A program made the translations under genes and the position numbers. DNA of 27,863 bases from Chloroflexota bacterium (lineage in GTDB: Bacteria; Chloroflexota; Limnocylindria; QHBO01): positions 1 to 27,863 of the forward strand of contig JAOUHE010000004.1 in NCBI GenBank assembly GCA_029865285.1, in the 5' to 3' direction. A model generated the notes under the pieces. That model had not been told where the DNA came from and made no database searches. It saw nothing but the letters and a program-made list of their open reading frames with translations. Positions 7,388 through 14,606 of this stretch are shown here, piece after piece; within the stretch, counting starts at the first letter, position 1; every line of letters starts with the position of its first letter.

Positions 7388-8977
7388 CTAGCGGATCGCC
7401 TCGACGATCTCGGCCTTGAGGCCGGCGTAGCGCTCCAGGAACTCGACCCGCTCGCGGCGCAGGCGCGCCACCCAGGCGGCGTAGTCCTCGCTCCGCCCGG
7501 TCCGCTCGTAGAGCCGGCGCGGCTGGAGCAACTCGAGATCCTCGATGCCCGGCAGCGCCGAGGCGACCTCGTAGCCGAAGTCGGGGTCACGCTCCCAGGT
7601 GATGGTCCCCTCGGCGATCGCCTTGACGATCGCGCCGGAGTGCTCGATCTGCACCTTCTTCGAGAGTGGGTCCGCATCGGTCCCGCCGACCCGGCCGGTA
7701 TTCAGCAGGAAGACCTCGAAGTCGCAACTGCCCATCAGCTCCAGGAAGCGGTTGGCCTGCTGCTCGTCGCGGTGCGGGTAGAACGGGTTGGTGCCCGGTA
7801 CGCGCAGCGACTTGCCGTCTTCGGCCTTGCCGCCGGCGGATGTTCCCTGCGTCTCGCCGAGCATGAAGTAGGCGGCCGCCTGCTCCGAGGTGAGGCGCGC
7901 CACCGCCGGGATGATGTTGTCGTTGCGGTTCAGGATCAACAGGTGGCTGACCGGACCGATCTCGCGCGGATCGCGCCAGATGCCCAGCGAGGACATCGGG
8001 AACGTGGCGCGGCCGTTCTGGGTGTACGAGGTGTCGAAGAAGTCGACCGGCCCATCTACCTCGCGCTGTGATGCGTTCTCGAGGTACGCGTCGGGCTTCA
8101 TGACCGCGCCGTGAATGGCAGGCTCGTGCGCCGGATCGAGGCCGAACGTCTTGGCGAAGCACCCGTTCTCGGTGCCGACCACCTTGCCACCCGCGAACAG
8201 GCCGATGAAGTCGTCCTGCACAGGCTGGCTGTTGTTCTGCCGCGTAAAGGTGGTCGTCGTCTTGCCGGTTCCCGAGAGACCGATGATCAGCATCGTCCGC
8301 TCGCCGTCATCGGTCGGAACGACCTTGCACCCGGCGTGCATCGCCAGGCCGCCACGCGCGTAGACGAGCGCGTTCCACATGCGGAGGCCGCCCTTCTTCG
8401 ACTCGCCGAAGTAGTCGGAGTTCATTACCCGGGTGACGCCGGCAGCGATGTCAACGGTGATGAGCCGATCATCGGGGTAGCCGGGCATCGGCAGGTTGGG
8501 CGTGTAGATCAGCGAGAGCTCCGGGTCCCAGGCATCGGCCGGCATGTCGGGCGGGAAGTAGAGCTGCTGCTGCATCCCGGCGATGTTGGCGTTTGCCTCC
8601 TCGATGTAGAGGCGCACCCGCGACCGCTGCTCGGCGTCGTTGCCGAGGTAGCCGTCGATGACCAGCATATCCGCCCCGGCGATGTACGCGTCCTGAAGTG
8701 CGGCCACCCGGGCCGCCTCGGCAACGGAGATCGCCTTGCCGGTCGTCTCGCTCGGGTCATCGGTGACCAGGTAGGTGGATGCCGCTGATCGATTGACCAC
8801 CTGGGTCTGGACGTTGTAGTTGCCAAAACTCGTCCGTCGAGCCTGGGGCATCCGGGCGGTGAGCTGCTGCAGCTCCTCGGCCTCGGGGTTCCACCGCACC
8901 GAGCGGGCGCTCGGCAGCCGGCGTCGGTTCGGCCCCATGGGCGCGTTGGCCGTGGAGGGTTCGGTGATGGTGGCCAT
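7388..8977 (-). CDS. pckA: Phosphoenolpyruvate carboxykinase (ATP)
   Basis: PckA converts oxaloacetate and ATP into phosphoenolpyruvate and CO2, the entry to gluconeogenesis. From ATG 8977 the product has 529 residues, the usual size of the ATP-using form. The ATP loop GLSGTGKTT is at 233-241, followed by QDDFIGL at 255-261, which contributes metal ligands. The stretch DYFGESKKGGLRMWNALVYARGG is also typical. An AGAGG ribosome binding site lies about 12 bases ahead of the start. The frame stays open to 9337, but those extra 120 residues are not PckA-like and cross the divergent promoter region, so they were excluded. Confidence 0.95.
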   Translation of the reverse strand: MATITEPSTANAPMGPNRRRLPSARSVRWNPEAEELQQLTARMPQARRTSFGNYNVQTQVVNRSAASTYLVTDDPSETTGKAISVAEAARVAALQDAYIAGADMLVIDGYLGNDAEQRSRVRLYIEEANANIAGMQQQLYFPPDMPADAWDPELSLIYTPNLPMPGYPDDRLITVDIAAGVTRVMNSDYFGESKKGGLRMWNALVYARGGLAMHAGCKVVPTDDGERTMLIIGLSGTGKTTTTFTRQNNSQPVQDDFIGLFAGGKVVGTENGCFAKTFGLDPAHEPAIHGAVMKPDAYLENASQREVDGPVDFFDTSYTQNGRATFPMSSLGIWRDPREIGPVSHLLILNRNDNIIPAVARLTSEQAAAYFMLGETQGTSAGGKAEDGKSLRVPGTNPFYPHRDEQQANRFLELMGSCDFEVFLLNTGRVGGTDADPLSKKVQIEHSGAIVKAIAEGTITWERDPDFGYEVASALPGIEDLELLQPRRLYERTGRSEDYAAWVARLRRERVEFLERYAGLKAEIVEAIR

Positions 8978-9085
8978 GAGCGTTTCAAACCTCTCTTCAG
9001 ACGGCGGGCAGGCGCGAAGACATCGTGCGGGGGATCGTGGCGCCCGACGGAAGTGTGCAGAGACATGGTACCAACTCGGACACGG

Positions 9086-9115
9086 TTGAAACCTTTCGGG
9101 GCCCACCGGTATCGA
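9086..9115 (+). promoter_or_regulatory. Candidate sigma70-type promoter for the acidic-protein/sigma operon
   Basis: TTGAAA (9086-9091) is separated by 18 bases from TATCGA (9110-9115), in the divergent gap between pckA and the acidic protein gene. Transcription would start about 55 bases before ATG 9176. Confidence 0.4.
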
Positions 9116-9175
9116 ATGGGGTGAGACCGCCATCTGCCCGGCGGCCACACACGCATACCGAGGAGTTCCACACCG

Positions 9176-9634
9176 ATGCAAACCACCGACCGACAGCGGA
9201 TCCTGCGAAGTGCTGGCATGGCCGTCGCAGCTCTCCTGCTCGTAGGGGGCGCCGTCTTCGGCTCCCAGGCCGCGCTCTCCGGCGGACCGGACGACCGTGC
9301 CGACGAGATCCAGAGCCAGTCGTTTGACGCAAGCCACGAATTCGAGGCCAGCGAGTCGCCCGAGGCTTCGGCCGACGAGTCGCAGGGCGAGGACGCCAAC
9401 GAGTCGCAGGGCGAGAACGCCGATGAGTCGCAGGGCGAGGACGCCGACGAGTCCGAGGACGAGTCTGCCGAGGCTTCCTCATCCGAGTCCGAGGCTGAGG
9501 ACGCCAGCGAGTCGCCCGACGCTTCGCCCGAGGAATCCGACGACGCCGACGACGCCAGCGAGTCGCCTGACGCCTCGCCTGACGAGAGTGACCACTCCGG
9601 CCAGGGTGGCGGCGACGATTCCGGCAACGACTGA
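9176..9634 (+). CDS. Membrane-anchored or secreted, highly acidic Ser/Asp/Glu repeat protein
   Basis: The 152-residue product starts with a basic head and one hydrophobic helix (AGMAVAALLLVGGAVFGSQA, about residues 13-32), a signal peptide or anchor. Almost everything after it is Ser, Asp, Glu, Ala, Pro and Gly with virtually no basic residues. The tail consists of ESQGEDA-type octads and a duplicated 17-residue unit that reads DASESPDASP at its start. It has no recognisable enzyme domain and should be disordered and strongly negative outside the cell, perhaps binding cations or acting as a wall spacer. GAGGAG lies ten bases before ATG 9176. It precedes an ECF sigma gene by a few bases, so it may be a target or signal component of that system. 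I recognise no family. Confidence 0.75.
   Translation: MQTTDRQRILRSAGMAVAALLLVGGAVFGSQAALSGGPDDRADEIQSQSFDASHEFEASESPEASADESQGEDANESQGENADESQGEDADESEDESAEASSSESEAEDASESPDASPEESDDADDASESPDASPDESDHSGQGGGDDSGND
9377..9448 (+). repeat. Three tandem 24-bp coding repeats
   Basis: Three units beginning GAGTCGCAGGGCGAG at 9377, 9401 and 9425 encode ESQGEDAN, ESQGENAD and ESQGEDAD. The units differ by single bases, which suggests recent expansion by slippage or unequal crossing over. Confidence 0.9.
9500..9598 (+). repeat. Duplicated 51-bp coding unit
   Basis: A unit starting GACGCCAGCGAGTCGCC at 9500 recurs at 9551 with a period of 51 bases and a few synonymous changes. It encodes two copies of DASESPDASP plus an acidic spacer. 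Confidence 0.8.
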
Positions 9635-9667
9635 ACGTTGGCGCAGGTTGCATGGCACGATGGACGC

Positions 9668-10204
9668 GTGGACGACCGGTCACTCGTGGCTACCGTGCTT
9701 GACGGAGACCGCGACGCCTTCCGCATCCTCGTGGAACGGGAGCAGGTCGCGGTCTACCGCGCTTGTCTTCGCATTCTCGGCCGCCCGCACGACGCCGAAG
9801 ATGTGGCACAGGAGAGTTTCGTGATGGCTTATCGGGCGCTCGGCAGCTACCGCGGCGACGGCCCCCTCGGGGGCTGGCTGATGCGGATCGCCACGCGCCA
9901 CGCGTTCCGTCGGCTCGGTCAGCGACGCGACGCCGCCGAGCTCAATCCGGAGATCGGTTTGAGTGCACCGGCCTCCGACCCGCTGACGGCGCTCCTCTCC
10001 GGCGAGCGGGAGCGTGCCGTTCGCCTGGCCGTCGCCGGCCTCCGCGAACCGTACCGCGAGGTGGTGGCTCTCCGATTCTTCGGAGAGTTGAGCCTCGATG
10101 CGATCGCGACCGCGACCGGACGCCCGCTGAACACCGTGAAGACGCACCTGCGCCGCGGCCTCGAACGGCTGCGCGCTGATCTTGGCCGGGAGGTGGCGGC
10201 ATGA
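9668..10204 (+). CDS. ECF RNA polymerase sigma factor (second)
   Basis: A group IV sigma factor of 178 residues from GTG 9668. Region 2 has GDRDAFRILVEREQVAVYRA, the core DAEDVAQESFVMAYRAL and WLMRIATRHAFRRL. Region 4 has REVVALRFFGELSLDAIATATG and NTVKTHLRRGLERLRADL. TTG 9638 is an in-frame alternative adding ten residues; neither start has a strong ribosome binding site. The gene follows the acidic repeat protein almost directly and ends in an ATGA overlap with the gene of its likely anti-sigma factor. Its region 2 and 4 sequences differ clearly from the sigma factor at 4638-5168, so this is an independent system. Confidence 0.9.
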   Translation: MDDRSLVATVLDGDRDAFRILVEREQVAVYRACLRILGRPHDAEDVAQESFVMAYRALGSYRGDGPLGGWLMRIATRHAFRRLGQRRDAAELNPEIGLSAPASDPLTALLSGERERAVRLAVAGLREPYREVVALRFFGELSLDAIATATGRPLNTVKTHLRRGLERLRADLGREVAA

Positions 10205-10806
10205 GCCGGTCTCCGTTCGATCCTTCCGAGGTGGGTGGCGGTCTCGACCCGCGCGATCCTGCGGTGGAGGAGCTGGAGCGCTACGCCACGATCGCGACTG
10301 ACCAAGCGCCGGCGGACCTCGCCGACCGGGTGATGAGCGCAGTCGCTGCCGAACCGACGCCGCGTCGCGGTCTGCTGGCCTGGCTTACCACGCCACCGTC
10401 CGCCGGGCGCCCGTTCGCTCGTTTCGCCCGGGTGACAGCCTTGGCCGCCACCCTCGTGCTTGCGGTTGCCGGCGCCCTGTATGCCGGGGAACTGGCCCAG
10501 CTGGTGCGGGACTTCACCGTCGGCTCCAGCTCGGAGCCGTCGCCATCGGTCACCGAGTCATTCGAGCCGAGCCCGTCGGAGAGCGTCTCTCCCACGCCAT
10601 CGGTCACGCCGGAGGAGTCTGAGTCGGAGAGCCCGGCGGAGTCCGGAGAGCCGAGCGAGATCCCGACCTCCACGCCCAGGCCGTCGACCAGTCAGCCGAG
10701 TCCGACCGGTCAGCCGAGTCCGACCGGGAGTGAGGAGGAGTCGAAGTCGCCGAGCCCTTCCCAGACGCCGACGGAGACCGCCTCCCCCACGCCGACCTCA
10801 ACCTAA
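10201..10806 (+). CDS. Anti-sigma-like membrane protein without zinc finger, Ser/Pro/Thr-rich tail
   Basis: The 201-residue product overlaps the sigma gene as ATGA (10201-10204), the usual sign of a sigma/anti-sigma pair. The cytoplasmic N terminus of about 75 residues contains ELERYATIATDQAPADLADRVMSAV, which resembles the start of anti-sigma factors, but no HxxxCxxC motif. One membrane helix (RVTALAATLVLAVAGALYAG, about residues 77-96) is followed by about 100 residues rich in Ser, Pro, Thr and Glu, with no folded domain. The tail looks like a wall-spanning stalk and is compositionally similar to the acidic protein two genes upstream. Two 18-bp repeats at 10693-10728 encode QPSPTG twice. 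The anti-sigma role is inferred from position and layout. Confidence 0.65.
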   Translation: MSRSPFDPSEVGGGLDPRDPAVEELERYATIATDQAPADLADRVMSAVAAEPTPRRGLLAWLTTPPSAGRPFARFARVTALAATLVLAVAGALYAGELAQLVRDFTVGSSSEPSPSVTESFEPSPSESVSPTPSVTPEESESESPAESGEPSEIPTSTPRPSTSQPSPTGQPSPTGSEEESKSPSPSQTPTETASPTPTST

Positions 10807-10812
10807 CTGGGA

Positions 10813-10947
10813 CTACTCGTCGGGCAGGCCGACCTCGGCCAGTACCTCTGCGCTGATCGGCTCCAGGTCGAGGCGGCTCACGAGCCAGGCGACCCGGTCG
10901 GCGGTCGCGGCAGCGTCGAGCGCGTGGCCCGCGTCGCGGGGGACCAT
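10813..10947 (-). CDS. Possible 44-residue ORF or gene remnant
   Basis: Within the 256-base gap after the second anti-sigma-like gene, the minus strand has ATG at 10947 and a TAG at 10813. The codon use is like that of real genes here, with mostly G or C in third positions, and the product ends RVAWLVSRLDLEPISAEVLA plus a short tail. An in-frame TAG sits directly before the ATG and no ribosome binding site is visible. It could be a small gene, or the surviving 3' end of a decayed gene. I recognise no family. The same interval holds a small inverted repeat, GGCCGA/TCGGCC at 10827-10840, which might end the sigma operon. Confidence 0.25.
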   Translation of the reverse strand: MVPRDAGHALDAAATADRVAWLVSRLDLEPISAEVLAEVGLPDE

Positions 10948-11001
10948 CTAGCTCGAGGAGTGACAATGACCCTTCCATTTGGTGGGCAATACGTCTACCC
11001 T

Positions 11002-11007
11002 CAGCGC
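11002..11007 (+). promoter_or_regulatory. Candidate -10 for the cupredoxin gene
   Basis: TACCCT lies about 56 bases upstream of the TTG start, the same hexamer that precedes the M28 peptidase gene. The -35 region is not convincing. Confidence 0.3.
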
Positions 11008-11062
11008 TTGCCCCGGCAGCCGCACGGCGCCGCGCACACACGAATGAGGAGGGTTCCCAGAC

Positions 11063-11530
11063 TTGGACAACATGGAGTCATCTGCTCGCATGAGGGGCGC
11101 GCGTCTCGCCCGACCGGTGATCCTGTCGATCATCGGCCTGATCTTCGTAGCTGGCTGCGCCGCCGGCGGCGGGACCGTCAAGGTGGCGCTCCAGGAGTGG
11201 TCGGTGGTGCCGGACAAGTCGGAGGTCACGGCCGGATCGGTCGTCTTTGAAGTGACCAATGACGGTCCCAACGACGTACACGAGTTCGTGGTCGTCAAGA
11301 CCGACCTTGCGGCTGGCGCGTTGCCGGTCGACGCGAACGGCGTGGTCGACGAGGCGGGCGGCGGCATGGAGGTGATCGGCGAGATCGAGGACGTGGAGGT
11401 CGGGGCATCCGGCACGGTCACCCTCGACCTTGCAGCCGGCAGTTACGTCCTGCTCTGCAACATCTGGTCGGATGATGAGCAGGAAGCGCACTACCAGGAA
11501 GGGATGCGGATCGCCTTCACCGTCAAGTAG
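11063..11530 (+). CDS. Cupredoxin-like lipoprotein
   Basis: An exported small copper protein of 155 residues. The N terminus has basic residues, a hydrophobic helix and a lipobox VAGC (LIFVAGCAAG), so it is probably lipid-anchored outside. The mature part has the cupredoxin pattern: His in DVHEFVVVKTD, then YVLLCNIW, then AHYQEGM, giving a type 1 copper set His-Cys-His-Met. Relatives usually read CNIxGHYxxGM; here about six extra acidic residues separate Cys from His, which could alter the copper site. TTG 11063 was chosen because GAGGAGG ends ten bases ahead; ATG 11072 is too far from it. Electron transfer or copper storage is likely. Confidence 0.8.
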   Translation: MDNMESSARMRGARLARPVILSIIGLIFVAGCAAGGGTVKVALQEWSVVPDKSEVTAGSVVFEVTNDGPNDVHEFVVVKTDLAAGALPVDANGVVDEAGGGMEVIGEIEDVEVGASGTVTLDLAAGSYVLLCNIWSDDEQEAHYQEGMRIAFTVK

Positions 11531-11549
11531 GCGAACTGCGCGGCCGATG

Positions 11550-11578
11550 GCCGGGCCCCGGGCGACCGGGTGCCCGGC
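11550..11578 (+). terminator. Strong GC hairpin after the cupredoxin gene
   Basis: GCCGGGC-CCCGG, loop GCGA, then CCGGG-T-GCCCGGC gives 12 base pairs with one bulged T, starting 20 bases after the stop codon. There is no T tract, so it may act as a hairpin-only terminator or protect the 3' end. Confidence 0.6.
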
Positions 11579-11601
11579 CTCGCCGTTGCATTGGGCGGGC
11601 G

Positions 11602-11607
11602 TAGACT
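11602..11607 (+). promoter_or_regulatory. -10 element of a leaderless aldehyde dehydrogenase message
   Basis: TAGACT ends seven bases before ATG 11615, so transcription should start at the A of the start codon. No Shine-Dalgarno is present in the gap. Confidence 0.5.
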
Positions 11608-11614
11608 CCGCGCC

Positions 11615-13333
11615 ATGTCCGCCCGGGCCGAGACGGTCGCCGTTCACCACACGCATCGCACCGCGCTTGATGTGGCCGTCGCTGAACTGCAGGGAAGACG
11701 TGCAGCCTGGGTCGCTGTTCCCGTCTCCGCGCGGATCGGCATCCTCGACGAGCTGACGGAGGGCGTCTTCCGAAACGCGGACCGCTGGATCGCAGCGTGC
11801 CTCGCTGAGGAGGACCTTGATCCCCGCATGCCCGCCTCGGCCGAAGAGACCCTGGTCGGCCCATATCTCACTCTTCGAAATCTGCGGCTGCTGCGTCGCT
11901 CACTGGTTGATATCGATCGGTACGGAGCTCCGCGCATCCCGGGCGGCACGCGCACGCTGCCCGACGGCCGTGTCGTGGCACGCGTCATGCCGGCCGACCG
12001 CTTCGATCGCCTCATGTACTCCCGCGCAACCGCCGAGGTCTGGATGCAGCCGGGCGTGACCCGCGAGTCGCTGCCGTCAACCCAGGCGCTCGCGTATCGG
12101 TCTCCCGATGCGGGTGGCGTGAGCCTCGTCCTGGGGGCCGGCAACGTCTCGTCCATCGCGCCGCTCGACGCGGTCTACAAGCTCTTCGTCCACAACCGTG
12201 TGGTGATCCTCAAGACGCACCCGACCCTGGCCTTCATGGGACCGATCCTCGAGGAGGCCTTCGCAGCGCTCATCGCGGGCGGGTTCCTGCGGATCGTCCA
12301 CGGCGGAGCGGTCGAGGGCGCCCACCTGGTCCATCACCCCGGCGTGGACGAGGTGCACGTGACCGGTTCCGACAGCACGTATGAGGCGATCGTCTTCGGC
12401 GGAGGAGCCGATGGCCTGGGGCGCAAGCAGCGCGATGAGCCGATCATGTCCAAGCCGTTCAGCGCTGAGCTCGGCAACCTGACGCCGATCATCGTGGTTC
12501 CGGGTCGCTGGTCCGAGGCCGGTATCGGGGTCCAGGCCGACAACGTCGCCTCGATGCTCACCAACAACGCCGGCTTCAATTGCACTGCGGCGCGGATGAT
12601 CATCACCCCGGCGGGCTGGCGGCTCCGTCAGCCCTTCCTGGCTGCCGTTCGAGCGCGGCTTGCCGCGACGCCGGTGCGGAGCGCCTTCTATCCCGGCGCG
12701 GAGCAGCGATTCGACTCGTTCCTCGGCGCTCATCCGGAGGCGGAGCTCTACGGCGAGCGGAGCGACGGCGCCTTGCCGTGGGCACTCATCTCGGATCTTG
12801 ATCCGGCACGTCGCGACGAGATGTGCTTCACGACCGAGGCCTTCTGCTCGGTCACCGGCGAGGTGCCGATTCAGTCGGAGAACGTTCCCGACTATCTGGA
12901 ACGGGCGGTTGCCTTCGCCAACGAATCCCTGTGGGGGACCCTGAACGCGACCATCATCGTGGATCCCCGCGCGGCACTCGACCCGAAGACCGGTCCGGCG
13001 GTGGAACGGGCAGTCGCCGACCTGCGGTACGGCACGGTGGGGGTCAATCACTGGTCGGGGATCGGGTACGCGCTTGGGGTGACGCCGTGGGGCGCATTCC
13101 CAGGCCACTATCGGACCGATATCGGCTCCGGGGTCGGGGTCGTCCACAACACGCTCATGTTCAGTCGCTCCGAGAAGACGGTGGTTCGCGGCCCGTTCCG
13201 CCCTCGGCCGAAGCCGATCTGGTTTGCCAGCCACCGGACGGCGCACCGGGTGGCGCGGCAGATGGTCGCGTTCGAGCGCAGTCCGTCGCTCTGGCGAGTT
13301 GTCGGGATGCTGCCGCGAGCGATGCGGGGCTAG
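11615..13333 (+). CDS. Aldehyde dehydrogenase superfamily protein
   Basis: A 572-residue NAD(P)-dependent aldehyde dehydrogenase-fold enzyme. LVLGAGNVSSIAPLDAVYKL is the cofactor region, HVTGSDSTYEAIVFGG corresponds to the TGS segment, SAELGNLTPIIV carries the catalytic Glu, and NNAGFNCTAARMI carries the nucleophilic Cys. The C terminus has WGAFPGHYRTDIGSGVGVVHNTL. It belongs to a long branch with extra N- and C-terminal segments, and the substrate is unknown. ATG 11615 is supported by the -10 just ahead; a frame open to 11570 adds nothing family-like. Its TAG stop shares a CTAG with the stop of the convergent oxidase gene. Confidence 0.85.
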   Translation: MSARAETVAVHHTHRTALDVAVAELQGRRAAWVAVPVSARIGILDELTEGVFRNADRWIAACLAEEDLDPRMPASAEETLVGPYLTLRNLRLLRRSLVDIDRYGAPRIPGGTRTLPDGRVVARVMPADRFDRLMYSRATAEVWMQPGVTRESLPSTQALAYRSPDAGGVSLVLGAGNVSSIAPLDAVYKLFVHNRVVILKTHPTLAFMGPILEEAFAALIAGGFLRIVHGGAVEGAHLVHHPGVDEVHVTGSDSTYEAIVFGGGADGLGRKQRDEPIMSKPFSAELGNLTPIIVVPGRWSEAGIGVQADNVASMLTNNAGFNCTAARMIITPAGWRLRQPFLAAVRARLAATPVRSAFYPGAEQRFDSFLGAHPEAELYGERSDGALPWALISDLDPARRDEMCFTTEAFCSVTGEVPIQSENVPDYLERAVAFANESLWGTLNATIIVDPRAALDPKTGPAVERAVADLRYGTVGVNHWSGIGYALGVTPWGAFPGHYRTDIGSGVGVVHNTLMFSRSEKTVVRGPFRPRPKPIWFASHRTAHRVARQMVAFERSPSLWRVVGMLPRAMRG

Positions 13334-14511
13334 CTGCTCGCCTGCGCGCCCCCGCCCGGGCGGGGGCTGCTGAACCGGCCGGGATCGAACGCTTCCGGGA
13401 TGTCGACGTCCCGCCCGAGCACGAGGTCGGCCACGAGGCGCGCCGAGCCGGGGCCGGTGGAGATGCCCCACGGGCCATGCCCGGCGCACACGAAGAGACC
13501 GGGTATGCCCGGCACCGCCCCGATGAGTGGCCGGCCGTCGCGGGCGACCGGCCGGGCGCAGACGCGGATCTCGGTGATCGGCGCGTCGTAGAGGGCGGGG
13601 ACGAAGCTGGCGCCTCGTTGCAGGATTCGCTCCACCCAGGGGGCCAACACCGGCTCGGATTCGAGGAAGGTGGATCCGGCGACCGACCTGCCGGCGGCCG
13701 TCATCAGGCTGAACCGGGGAGTGGTGGCCGGATCCTCGTGCGCCTCGATCGCGGACGGCGCCAGGTGGCCCGCTCCCAGCGCCTCGTCCATCTCGGCTTC
13801 CTCGAGGACATGCGCCGGTGGATTTGGCATGGCGGTCTCCGCCACGACACCCCAGACCGAGCGGATCGGTGTCCAGGCGCCGCTCGGATCGATGATCTCC
13901 GAGGTCCACGGGCCGCCGGCCACGATCACCGCGCCGGCAGGTTCAGTGCGCCCGGCCACCCGCACGCCCACGCAGACTCCCGATTCAATGGCGGGGAGAG
14001 CCGCTCGACCCTGACGGATGGTTGCGCCGCGCCGCTCCGCCAGCGTGGCGAGGGCGTAGGTCGGTGCCGACGGGACGATCGGGAAGCCGGCCTCCAGGCG
14101 GCAGGCCGCCAGGTCGGGCGCCAGCGTCGGCTCAGCGGCAAGCAGCGCCTCGCCCTGGAGCACCTCGGGCGCGAGGTAGGGGAACGCAGCGCGCAGCTGT
14201 TCGCAGAGCAGCGAGACGACGTCGAGTCGCCGGGAGACGAGCAGCAGACCTGCCGGTTCGGCGGCCAGCACGAACCCGGCTTGCGGAATCTCCGACCCGA
14301 GCGCGCGGTATGCCTCGACGGTCGCGTGGTACAGCCCGACGAGCGCCGGATCGACCGGGTGCTGCACGACCCCGGAGTTGCGTCCCGAGGCGCCGGCGGC
14401 GATGGCCTCGCGCTCGTAGAGCGTCACGCGGGCGCCCTGCCCTGCCAGGTGCGCAGCGGCCGCCGTGCCGACCACGCCGCCGCCGATGACGGCAACGTCC
14501 GGCGCGCTCAC
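13330..14511 (-). CDS. FAD-dependent oxidoreductase of the DAO family
   Basis: A 393-residue flavoprotein like glycine/sarcosine oxidases and D-amino acid dehydrogenases. The FAD dinucleotide fold is at the N terminus (VAVIGGGVVGTAAAAHLAGQ, with GGGVVG at 9-14, then LYERE). SGRNSGVVQHP is the usual second FAD contact, and the C-terminal GLFVCAGHGPWGISTGPGSA is the family end motif. The amine substrate cannot be told. The GTG 14511 start gives a complete Rossmann motif. The last residues (SPRPGGGAQASS) cover the GC palindrome. It lies 95 bases downstream of the PreA-like gene on the same strand and may be co-transcribed. No PreT-like flavoprotein features are present. Confidence 0.85.
   Translation of the reverse strand: MSAPDVAVIGGGVVGTAAAAHLAGQGARVTLYEREAIAAGASGRNSGVVQHPVDPALVGLYHATVEAYRALGSEIPQAGFVLAAEPAGLLLVSRRLDVVSLLCEQLRAAFPYLAPEVLQGEALLAAEPTLAPDLAACRLEAGFPIVPSAPTYALATLAERRGATIRQGRAALPAIESGVCVGVRVAGRTEPAGAVIVAGGPWTSEIIDPSGAWTPIRSVWGVVAETAMPNPPAHVLEEAEMDEALGAGHLAPSAIEAHEDPATTPRFSLMTAAGRSVAGSTFLESEPVLAPWVERILQRGASFVPALYDAPITEIRVCARPVARDGRPLIGAVPGIPGLFVCAGHGPWGISTGPGSARLVADLVLGRDVDIPEAFDPGRFSSPRPGGGAQASS
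13348..13367. terminator. 20-bp perfect GC palindrome between convergent genes
   Basis: GCCCCCGCCC followed by its exact complement, 15 bases after the aldehyde dehydrogenase stop and inside the last codons of the convergent oxidase gene (encoding part of its Pro/Gly tail). It could act as a hairpin terminator in both directions. No T tract is present. Confidence 0.5.
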
Positions 14512-14606
14512 GGGTGCACCCTGGGCTTCACGCGGTGATGCTAGCGCGGTTCAGTCGGCAGACAGCAGCGAGGGGCGCGCGGGCACGTGGCAAGGCCACC
14601 CTTCGC

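Noticed and set aside
10964..11250. Frame starting ATG 10964 with a good GAGGAG ahead
   Set aside because: It runs out of frame into the cupredoxin gene and becomes Arg-rich there. The ribosome binding site match alone is not enough.
12077..13909. Minus-strand open frame of 610 codons
   Set aside because: It runs antisense across the aldehyde dehydrogenase gene and overlaps the oxidase gene in another frame. The composition is typical of a shadow frame (Arg, Asp, Gly-rich).
12823..14538. Plus-strand open frame of 571 codons
   Set aside because: It overlaps the end of the aldehyde dehydrogenase gene out of frame and is antisense to the whole oxidase gene. No family pattern is seen.
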